A DNA stretch of 64,000 nucleotides from Brachionus manjavacas. Taxonomy: Eukaryota; Rotifera; Eurotatoria; Ploima; Brachionidae. Location of the stretch: the NCBI GenBank assembly GCA_019054805.1, contig JAHQIY010000013.1, positions 62,001 to 126,000 of the forward strand, given 5' to 3'. The notes beneath the pieces are model-generated. The model was not told where the DNA came from and did no database searches. It saw only the letters and a list, made by a program, of their open reading frames with translations. Positions 1 to 10,800 of this stretch are shown here, in pieces (position 1 is the first letter of the stretch; every line of letters begins with the position of its first letter). Made by a program: the position numbers and the translations under genes.

Positions 1-330
1 TTTCTAGAGTATCACATATAAATTTTAAGAAAGATGACAAAATCTAAGAGTTGACATACAAAAATATGACTAGATCTATTTTTGTACCTCTAATGAAGAT
101 ATTGATGTGCACGTTAAGTAAAATTATCAACTTCTTTATGATGCATAATAAGTTGGAAAAAAATAAAATAAATTACAATTTGAAAATTTGCTTAAACAAT
201 CTTTAAGATATTGTAAAAGTTTATAAAAAATAAAATAAGCTTCCTTACTTATTATTTTGGGTTTTTTTACTTGATTTGTTTTGACCATTTCAGACTTAAT
301 TAAAAAATCAATTTTTATTTAATTTGTCTT

Positions 331-2250
331 TTAAATTTTAATTACTTTTAAATCTTTTTGATTGTGACTAATTACTTGGGGTTTGATGGGAACCTTTTGT
401 TTTAGGTTGACGTTATTGTTAATGGGCTTGATAGAAAAAGTGGTGTTCTTTTTTATTCCATTTTTAAATTCAGATTTAATGACACTGTCAAAAGTAGTAT
501 TGACACTTTTGAATGACTGCTGTTCTTGTTTTAAGCTTGATAATGATGCTTGGGAGCTATCTAGTGAAGAAACAGTGCTGGTCGAGCCGATTCGTTTGAT
601 TTTTTCATCGGCCATCTTTTTTTTGGCAGCTTCCATTAATTGTTTACACCTGTTTGAATCATACTTCAAATCATCTGGATTTATTTTTTTATTCAATTGA
701 CTTGTATTAACAAAAAAAATAATTTTTATCCAAAATTATTCTAATTTACTTTATTCTAAAAGTGGTCTGCGTAATTTTTTGTCTATTTGGTGTCTTAGAT
801 ACCGAGTTATTGGCTACAATTGGCTTTGAATTGGCAATTTTATGATTTACGACTAGCGGATTTTTTTTAACAGCATTGGCAATTTTTTGTGACTGAATCG
901 ATGTATTGACACTTTTACTTCCAATAGCTGTTTTATCCATTTCCTTGACCATGTCTTTTACAAAATGAGTTGATTTTCGCTTAGCTTCTTTTTTGGTGAG
1001 TGAAATTCGCGCCTTCTTTATAGCATTGGAAGATAGAATGGGAGATAATTTTTTCTATTAATTAAAAAATTTAAAAAAAAATTAAACTTAAAAAAAATAT
1101 TATTAATTTATTACTTTGTTGTTGGTGATGTTAGAGGTCGCCTTTTTGAATTTATCGCCGAATTGTTCAATCAATTCTTTGACTTTATTTTTTGGCTTGT
1201 TCAAAATTCCATTAGATCCAGCTTTAGAAGTGATTGTTTTGGACACTTTAGTAGGGTTTTTTGCCACTGGAGGCCTGAATTGATAAGAATTTGACAAGTA
1301 ACTGTTTGTTTTTTTGACTGCGCTAACTGAAGTATCGTTTTTGGGAATTTTGGAAATACAAATAGTTTTATTTGTAGGCGTAAATTTGAAAGAGGTTTTC
1401 AAATTTTTGGAAGTTGTAATGCCTTTAACTTGGTCAATTTTTTCTATTTGGTCAATAAAACTGGTCGATTCTTCTTTTTTGACCGATTTTGACATAGTTG
1501 TTTTGAGACTAGACATTTTAGCCTTTCGGATCTTTTCAGTTGACTTTTTGCGACTTTTTCTCTCATTGTTAGAATCAGTTTCATCGCTCAAGCGTATTTT
1601 TTTTGGATTTTTTTTCTCGTCAGGAATCAAATTCGACTTTTCTGATTCAAAATCTATATTTTGTTGTTTTTTTAACAATTTTGTCTGCTTTTCCTTGTAC
1701 AATTTTTTAATTTGATTGTGAAAATTGATTTCTTCTTGCTTTTTCTCAACCGGTTCAGTTTCTTCATATCTTTGCAGAGGAAATTTAAAAGATGGTAACT
1801 TTCTTTTTGTGTCAAGAACTTACATGACAGATATTTCGGCCAATTGTGCACTTCTTTTTTTTGATTTCTCCCGATCTAACTTCAGCATTTTTTTTTTCTT
1901 TTTAACTTCGTCCTTTGAACATCCTGGTAGCACTATTCGTTTATCTAATAATTCCGAATAAATTATTTTCTCATTCTTAAACAGAGATGACAGTTGACAT
2001 TGGGAAAGGAGCTTTTTAAATTTATCATCTATTGCCTTGTAGCATGAGAAATCAAGAATAGGCGAAGTATTTTGAATATATTGCTGGACAAAATTTATTT
2101 TTGTTTCCCGATTGCCGGCCGAATCGTGAAAGCTAGAAAAAATACCCTCAAATTTATGAAATGATACATTAGATGTATTTACCTGTAAAAACTGTCGGCT
2201 GTACAAGAGTTTACACACGAGTTGGTCTTGAGAAGATTGATAAACGCCAT
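331..2250 (-). CDS. Unrecognised Lys/Ser-rich basic protein, 5 exons
   Basis: I join five exons: 2250-2183, 2132-1824, 1769-1115, 1054-750 and 700-331. The introns are 50, 54, 60 and 49 nt, all GT...AG, every phase matches, and the total of 1,707 nt gives 568 aa. The start at 2250 (MAFINLLK) was chosen because the frame then splices cleanly through GTAAAT...TTCTAG into the next exon. The first ~125 residues look foldable (includes FVQQYIQNTSPILDF). From about residue 105 the chain is Lys-, Ser-, Thr- and Asn-rich with runs such as KKKKK and RKSRKKS, suggesting a disordered nuclear or nucleic-acid-binding protein. I do not recognise the family. Further 3' exons are possible: a GTAATT donor overlaps the last codons, and a good acceptor with an open Lys-rich stretch lies at 294-249. 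It is transcribed away from the GTPase-SecA gene. The exon structure is fairly sure; the function is unknown. Confidence 0.6.
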
Positions 2251-3049
2251 TTTTGCAATGATAGAGTTTTACTCTATCTAATTTTGTAGTATCAAATTGA
2301 AATTATTAGAATTTTGAAATCTAAATGATGAATTAATTTAACTATATTTTTGAAATTCACTCAAAATTAAATGCAAAATTAATTTTTTTTTAATTTTCCA
2401 TACTTTTTTTCCAATAGATTTATTAAAAAAAAAAATCAAATAAAAATCACAAAATTGAAATTTTTTTCAAAAAATATTTATCCGTAGTTTGTAAGATAAA
2501 ATTAAAAAAAGACCTCTGGACTCTTCATTTTATATATTTCTATTGTGAATTTTTAAATATTCAATATTCTTTTGATAGCTTATTATTATTTATTATAAAG
2601 CTGGTCAGCAGAAAAAAAAAAACAAGATAGAATTAATAAGCTAAAATAAACAAATGATTTTTTATATTTTTTTAAAACATGGCCAAAAGTTTAGGATTGA
2701 TATTAAAAATAGTTTTAGATAAAATAAAGGTTTTTAAATTATAGTGCAAAGAGTTGGTCAATAGTAAGGTAAAAACTACATTCGACAATTGATATCTCTT
2801 GACTAAAAATTGTGTTTATATTCACTTATAAGTCGACAAATAAGTACCAGCTACTTTTGTAAACCTTTCCTGATTTAGTTCTAACTCAAAAAAAACATTC
2901 GATTATCAACCTTGTGTAAATTCAGTTCTTGGAGCGCATGGTGAAAAAGAGTTTCTGATCTGGTATCGTACTTGAGCCTAAGAATGCTATTAGTAAAGTG
3001 ACATAGTGTTAATCTTTATTTTAGTGGATTTTTTCAAAATAGTGAACAT
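2251..3049. other. AT-rich intergenic stretch, no gene seen
   Basis: Homopolymer-rich AT sequence with no open frame carrying conserved protein motifs. It separates the 5' end of the basic-protein gene from a LINE-A relic and presumably holds that gene's promoter. Confidence 0.4.
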
Positions 3050-3059
3050 CTATTTAATA

Positions 3060-3800
3060 TTTATAGAATATGATAGAGTTTGGCTCGATAAACTAATTTA
3101 CAAGCTAATTTTGCAGATGATTTGGCTCCTTTTTTTATTTTCAAAAAGAAAAGAAATCTCGAAAACATGATTATTAAGTACCTAAAAGAATTTGAAAGAT
3201 GGCTTTTCAAATCGAAAATGAAAATTTCTATTGATAAGTCATGTTACATGATTTTTGAGAAAAAAAAAAAAAGTTAAAATCAATCTTGACCCTATAATTA
3301 ATAGTTACAACTTAAATGATAAGGAAAAATTCAAATTCTTAGGCAGCAAATTAGACTCAAAGCTTACTTTTGGTCGAATGGTAAATAAATCAAAAGGGCG
3401 CTGTAATTCAAGACTTAATATAACTAAATATCTCTCAAATAAGAAATGAGGTCTAAAACCAAAAACATTAGGCAATCTTTACAAATCTTAGATAAGATCA
3501 ATCTTGGATTATTTAATCTATGGACTTTTTGAGTTATGTCAGAAACGAATTGAGTCATTCTGATCCATTGGTCTTCAGACTGGTGGAACAATATAGAAAA
3601 GGTTTTGAATCAAGATTTATTGAATATCCAACTCCATAGTGCAATTGCTGCATAACAATATTTTTTTGTTTCCTGAACTATCAAATATTTAAACATGTCT
3701 AAGTTCTAGCTATTTCAACTTACCGTTTTTAATTTTCTCTTCATTACTAAGACTTATTTGTTCTTTTTTTTCTTTTTATTTATATAATGCCGAGGTTGAA
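3060..3800 (+). mobile_element. LINE-A relic (reverse transcriptase fragment)
   Basis: This is a decayed non-LTR retrotransposon. Around 3064-3110 the text reads EYDRVWLDKLIYKL, a reverse-transcriptase block. It is followed directly by FADDLAPF near 3113, the catalytic FADD motif, so the segment between these blocks is deleted. An open stretch at 3255-3449 includes KEKFKFLGSKLDSKLTF, matching the FLGIKFDSKLNF block of the copy near 42.2 kb. Bases around 3550-3650 also resemble the 3' end of that copy (GAGTCATTCT, and AATATCCAACTCCAT versus GCATATCCAACTCCAT). Several stops and frameshifts make it non-functional. The borders are approximate. Confidence 0.7.
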
Positions 3801-4842
3801 AAATATAAAGTAGGAATAAAAATCTTGCCATAGAGTTTAATGATTTAAAAAAAGAAGAAGGTAAATTATAGATAGATTTTTTTTTATAAAAAAAATTTTA
3901 TAATTTAATGAAAATCAAGTGTTAACAAAAAATAAAAAAATGATTTTTTTTCTTGGACTTGAAAGTTAACTCCAAGTTAGACATTCTTAGAATTTTGTCA
4001 TATAGAATTACACTCTGCTTATTTGACTCATTTGGTTCAACTATTTGATGTTGGAATAATGAAAATTTTGCACAAATCAATTTTATTTTACAAAATTTTA
4101 TTCCTAAATTTTCAAATAATATTAATAAAATTTAAATTATTTTTTTTTTGATTTTTATCACGTTAAATTCTAAACTTTACAGAATTATTTTCCTTTTTTA
4201 TGAATTAAGAAACAAGACGAAAAAATGATAATTAAATTTCATGTGTATTTTAAATATTTACAAAAAGTTATTTGCAATTTTTATTTTCATTTGTCAAGTA
4301 TTTTGATGATCTACGTTCAGAATTTTTTTCAAAAATATTAAACTCAAAAGAGAATTAAATTTATATAGAAAATTGATAATTTATATAAAATTTATGCATT
4401 TCTACGTTCCATTTATATCTTATTATAAATAATAAAAATATCTTATGTATTCTAATCTTATCTTTTCATTGATAAAAGAATAAGTTATTGCTATTATTTT
4501 AAAGTATATAAATGATAAAGATATCTTGAAACTATGATAATAGGAATTTTCCTAAAATGATCAATTAAGAAAATGTATAAATAAGAATATAATAAACTAA
4601 AAATTATTTTTTTTAATAAATTTAACAATTAAATACAAGGAAAATTTTCAAGTATTTTTAAGCCTAAAATAACTTGAAAAAGACTTAAGCTTTGATAAAA
4701 ATTTTTTTTTAAAAAACCTTGTCAAAATTAAGCCTAACGTATTCGTAAATTTTTAGATTAAAATTTCAATTTTTATTTTTCAACGGATAATATTTTTAGT
4801 CAAATAGTGAGCACATATTTTTGGACTGTATTTTAAAAAATT
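3801..4842. other. AT-rich 5' flank of the GTPase-SecA-vWA gene
   Basis: About 1 kb of AT-rich DNA without a credible gene. An in-frame TAA lies at 4834-4836, two codons before the ATG at 4843, so the downstream protein cannot extend further 5' without an unseen splice. Confidence 0.4.
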
Positions 4843-7800
4843 ATGTCATATGTGAGAATAAACGATGATTCTTATGCAGCTAATGAGAACCAAGAATCAG
4901 CTAAAAGCATAAGTCCAATTTGTTCTGAAAATATTTTGAAAGATTTGATTAGAAAATTAGACCATAATTTCTCAAGCTATGAAAATAATTTCGATTTATT
5001 GAGAAAAGATTTTCTGGAATTGAAAAATCATTTAAATAATGAGAATAATGATTTTGAGTCTTGGACAGAATGCCAGCAATTACTTAATAATATCAATTCC
5101 TCAATAGAGGAAAAAAATATGAGGAAACTACATCGAGAATTGATTAAACTCCAAAAGAAGTTAACTCTCTTGGATTTTGAAGACTTAATTGATTTAATGA
5201 CTAAAACTGAAATAGCAGAAAATACAATAAATGGTAAGGACGTAGTTCTTTTAGTTGGAAAAACAGGTAGTGGAAAGTCCACAACTTTGCATTGTCTTGC
5301 TGGATCACAATTCAGAAAAAATGATGAAAATGATCACTATGAGCCTTTCGATATTCAACCGAATCTTGAAAATGTCCGAACATCAAATAGTTCAAATTCA
5401 GAAACAAGGTTTATTTTGCCAATAGATATAAATTTAGATAGAATTAATCGGACTGGTTACATCACTATTTGTGATACTCCTGGTTTTAATGATAGTGCAG
5501 GTGCCGAGGTCGACATAGCCAATTCTTTTGGCATTATTAAAGCAATTAAATGCTCCAAAAGTGTTAAACTAGTTGTTTTGATAAGTTCAAGATCATTGGG
5601 AGATAGATATGATGGAATAATAGAGATAGCTGAATTAATTTCTCAAATGATACCTAGGATTGTGGATCATTTGAGCTCAATTGTTTATATTTACACAAAA
5701 TTTTCTTCTAATGACGAAATAAAACGATGCATAGAAGAAGCTTCGAGGAGAGATGGTTTATCAGATACAATAAAGGATATTTTGGATAGCATGAGTGATC
5801 GAGAACAAATTTTAATAGATCCACTCAATTCGGATAGTGCTAAAAAGGCCTTGAAAAAAATCTATGATATGAATAAAATTGAGGATCCGGATGAAGTTTT
5901 TCAACCCATTACTAATTCAAAAGCTTTTTCAAGCTTGAACGAACAAACATATTTCCATGAAAGATCAATAAACAGCGCTTTGGAAAGACTAAATTTTGAT
6001 TTAATCATGTTCAGACTTGGACAATTGAAAAGACTTGAAGTGTACTTAAAAAATGTAACACTAGAAACAACTATTGTTCGAATTGTTGAAAAGTTGAAGA
6101 AATTCTTTGATGACATTTATTCGAAATGTTGGAATTGTGTAACAAATTGGTCAAATGAAGATCTAAATGAATTTGAGCAGAAAGAAGTTAAAGAATCAAT
6201 GAATTTTTTAAAATCATCAAAAGTAAATAAGCTAATTTCGGGGTATCTAAGTGGAGAACAGGACGAAGAAGCAAATTATGTGAAAAATTTAGAAGATTTG
6301 ATCTACGCTAAAAGTCTGAGTTTATTTGACAAAATCAAAAGTTGTTCCTTTGACGAAACAGATGACCAGATTGCATACCATTGTTTGAAAAAATTGAATA
6401 TTTTATTTTTAAATTTTAAATGGGAAGCAATTGAGGATTTGTTGAAAAAAAGCTGGCAACAAGTCAATTGTAAAATAGCAGAAAATGCACAAGCTGTATC
6501 AAGTATGTTAGAGGAAAAAATTTTTGACTTCGAAAAAATTGCAAATTTTTTAAACAAATGTAAAAATATCTATACGATACATAAAAAACTTAAGACAATA
6601 GATGAATCAAACACAATTGACCCAGATTATGAAAATGTACTTCTAGTTGTTAAAAAATATTTTTGTAAAGAAACAGAACAAATTTTGAAAACTTTGACAA
6701 CAAAAGAAAAAGCTGATAAGGAAATAATTAATTTATTTTTGAATTCAATTTTCAATTTGACAGCTGCTTTAAATTGCTCAAAGCTGTGCATTCTTGTAGA
6801 GAAAAGCGATTTATTAGAAATTTTGGATAAACTTAATGATAAAGCTTGCAAAAAAATGGAAAAAAGCGCAAATGTAATTTTTTCAATAGAAGAAAACCAG
6901 GAACTGGACACTAATATTATGGACCGCATAAAATTGAGCCTGGATGAAATGGAATTATGGCTTGAAATTACCAAAAATTATGATTTGTTTAATCAAGTCA
7001 AAATTAAACTGAGTGATTTTTTTGTCACAATGAATAGTAAGCTTTTGGGAGGAAAATTTGACAATTTTTTGCATAATGCAGAGGAAGATGTTAATTTCGC
7101 GAAGATTAAGAACTATTTTGAATTAATGCAAAGCGCAGAGTGGCTGGATCGAATCAAGGAAAATCTTTATTTTGAACTTTTCAAAAAATTTAAAATGGAT
7201 CTATTTAAAAAATTGGAAAACTATGAAAAAGAGTACAAAAGCTATACACTTGATATCTATAGCTTCAAAAGCATACCAAAAATTAACAAAATAATTACAT
7301 CCATAAAAAAGTGTGAGCCACTGGCAAGTATTTTCGGCGAAATTAGTGATCGAATTAACAACATAAACGAAGATTACAGGAAAAATTTAGATGAAACACT
7401 AAACAAAGTGAATATAGAACTAAACACCAATAACGATTTAAACTATGGCTTCATGGAGTTAGCTTCGCAATTTTTAGAAGAATTAATTTCGAACAGATTG
7501 GAATCACAGGATACAACCAGATATGAAATAATAAAAAAAGAAATTAAACACACATTAATGAATAAATTCGAAGATGCCAAATTGAATTTTGTAAATAGTT
7601 TTAGAGAATTGAAGGACTTGTCGTTTGTAGAGAATGTAGAAGATATTTTAGATGATAGATGCAATAAAATGCTAGAATTATTTAAAAAATTTCTTCAAGT
7701 GAAAAAACGATACCCAACTATTTATGAACATTCGGATGACATAGTAGAAGCCTGGAAGAACAACTTAATCTCGTACCATTCAGAATTATCTGGAATGACG

Positions 7801-10800
7801 GACATTTTGCGACAAAATCAGCAAGAACGAGAAATCGACATGAAAATTCTTATTTGTAAAAAACTAAGTTCATTTGACTGCTACCTAAACACAGAAAATC
7901 AAAATCTATTTTATAATCTATCTATTAAATTTCGAAATGAAAGTTTAAATGAAATAACGCTATTGAAACTAAACATTAAAAAATCGATTGAAAACAAAAA
8001 ATTTTCTCAGTTAGAAAGAGAACTTTTGCTTTTAAACAATTTTTCAGTAAACCAAAGTATTTTAAATGAAATTCGTTCAGATATTAGCTCTGTAGTTGAA
8101 GATACAATTGCGGATATTGAATTTTCGGAAAGAAAAATCAATAAAGAGTTAAATTATGAAGATTTTGAAGATTTGTTTAAAAAAATAAAACTCCTTGAAC
8201 AAGCTTTCAAATGTTTGTATAAAAACAATTCCAAAAATTTTGTTGATTCTAATTTTGATAAAGTTATTGACAAAGAAGTAGCCAAAAAGATAGAGGATAC
8301 TTTTCAAAGCATAAAAAATAATTTTAGAGTAAAATTGGAGGAATTTTTGAAAAATTTAGAGAGGGCAATCACATTAAATATTTTCAATGAGGCAGAATCT
8401 CTTTGCGAAAAATTCGAAAGAATCAAGAGTTTTTTCATAGATGGAGTTTTTTTTGACGATTCATTGAGGAAGAGATATTCTGCCATTGAAGATAGTCTTA
8501 AGAACCGTACGAATGAACTAATTAGAGAATACGAAAATATTGACATAGAACAATACAAAAATAATTTTAACCTAAAAAATGTTTTGGAAGAACTAGAGAA
8601 AATCAGTAACAAAAAGGGTGGCTATATGAATGCCTACAACAGCCTATCAAGCCTTATTATCGCTAGAATTAGACAATATCTGCAAACTAATGAAGACGTG
8701 AGTCTAGAAAAGAGAATAAGTTTTGTCGAAAGTTTGGATCTTTATTTAACAAAAAGCATCAATGAACAAACCAGATTAGAATTGAATGAAAGAAAAAAAG
8801 AACTCCAAATTAAAAAAGATGATTTTGAAAATGAACTAAAAGGATTTATCGATGAAGATGATGTTGGAGGCATTTGCAATCTTCTAAATCAAGATTTTGC
8901 GTTCAAATGTGATTTCATTGAAGTCAAAAAGAAGGATGTACACCAATTTTTCCAAAAGAAAATAGATCATATAAAATCTGAACTAGAAAGAAATAATGTG
9001 CAAGAAGCCTTTGTGAAGCTAATTGAAATTAAGGACTATTTTAACCATGCAAAAAATGAAGTAACAGATTCATTCGCAGAACGTTTCTATAAGAGGCTTC
9101 GTCAATTGATAGAAATTTTTGGTCTGAAATATGATGACAATGATAAAAATTATTTTCAACATTTTTCAACTATCAATAAGAATGATTTAAAAAGTCTTTT
9201 TTTGTTTTATAAGTACCTTAATGACACAGCTTTGGAAAGTATTTTTAGAAATAGTTCAATGAGAGATGAAATTAAAATGTTGATTGATAGAATTGAGCAG
9301 TTGTTTGAAAAAAATCACCAAAATGCTAATAAATCGTTGGAAATGTTGGATTTTGAGCAAACTTTAATTTCGCTAAAATTCTCAGTTGATTTCTGCATAA
9401 TTGAGCAAATAGCCGCTCATAATTCAACAATTTCAAAGTCCATTATTTCAAATAAAGAATTTAAAAGTTTAGTGCTAAACAGACTTAAAATTGCTTGTGA
9501 AAATTTATCTAGAATTAATTTATTAAATCAAAAAGAAACAAAATATGAAAAAGATAGACATTTATTTTTCAATCAAATAAAAAAAGAATTCATGTTTGTT
9601 AAGAATGCTTTTGAATCGAGTGAGTTTAAAAAAATCATCAATACAGAGATTAGTATCACGACAAAATTTGAAAATATAGAAAAAAATTTAATCGATTGTA
9701 TCAAGAATATTCAAAACAAAGCGCTAGACATGATAGAAATAAATGATAAAATAGAAAAAGAAGCACTATCAGAAGATGATTGCGACAGCTTGAGATTGTA
9801 CTGCGAAAATCTTTTCTCAATTGAAAATGAATTATCAGATTGTTTATCTGACGACGATGTCAGCTTGAGCAAGTTTGAACAAAATTTTCTGCAAAAATGT
9901 TGCCAAATTGCTCTAAAAGTTTATTCCAAAAATTTTGTGATTGAAGAATCTGTTTGTTGTTTATTGTGTTTGAAGCAAATATCAGACAATGTTGCTTGGA
10001 TAAAAGAGAAAATTGATTCAATAATAGCCGAAAGTATTAGAAATTTTAAGGCACAAAATGGAGGGAAAAATTTTTTGAGCTTGGCCACACATCTTTCAGA
10101 AAATGAAATCGGGCTATTTATTTTGGGAGAGTATGACATTTTCAAGGGAGAATTGATTCGTGTCATGAAGGAAAAAACAAATAAACACGGCATTGATTAT
10201 ATTCTTGAAGGAATGGACGGAAACGATTTGGAAAAAGAAAAGCTAAGAAAACGCTATAATAAATTCAAAGAACAATATGACCAATTGATTAAAGTCAATC
10301 TGTTTTCTAAAACACAAACTAACAAAATTGATGAATTAGTTTCTGAAACAAAATTGGTTTGTTCATCTCACATGTTGAATGTTGAACTAATAAACCAAAT
10401 TCCGTCTTTAGTTGCACATATCTTTGCAGTTTGGACCCTTAAAAATATACACTACTACAAAGAAATGGAAGGAGTATCAAATCAAGATTTTTATTTACTC
10501 CAGCCTCATCCTGCCCAAGTGATTGCTATTTTTCGTCTATTGGGAATAGGTTATACTCCTGGGCTAGTACAAAAGGTAACTAAATTAACATGGTTTGAAC
10601 AACTCCCTAAAAACCTAGTTCAAGTCAATACTGGCGAAGGAAAATCTGTGATATTGGCCGTAACGAGCATAGTTCTTGGTTTGGCTGGCTTCGACGTGTC
10701 TTGTGCTTGCTACAGTGAATACTTGAGTGAAAGAGATTATGAGGAATTCAAAGAAATGTTCGAGTTGTTTCGATTGGAAAAGAAAATATTCTATGGAACA

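Noticed and set aside
1770-1823. Reading through 1823-1770 as coding (LPSFKFPLQRYEE)
   Set aside because: The same frame carries a TAA at the donor; a 54-nt GT...AG intron keeps frame and matches intron sizes elsewhere.
2183-2330. Alternative reading DRVKLYHCKNGVYQSS at the 5' end of the basic-protein gene
   Set aside because: It looks protein-like but has in-frame stops just upstream and no ATG, whereas the MAFINLLK frame has a start and splices in phase.
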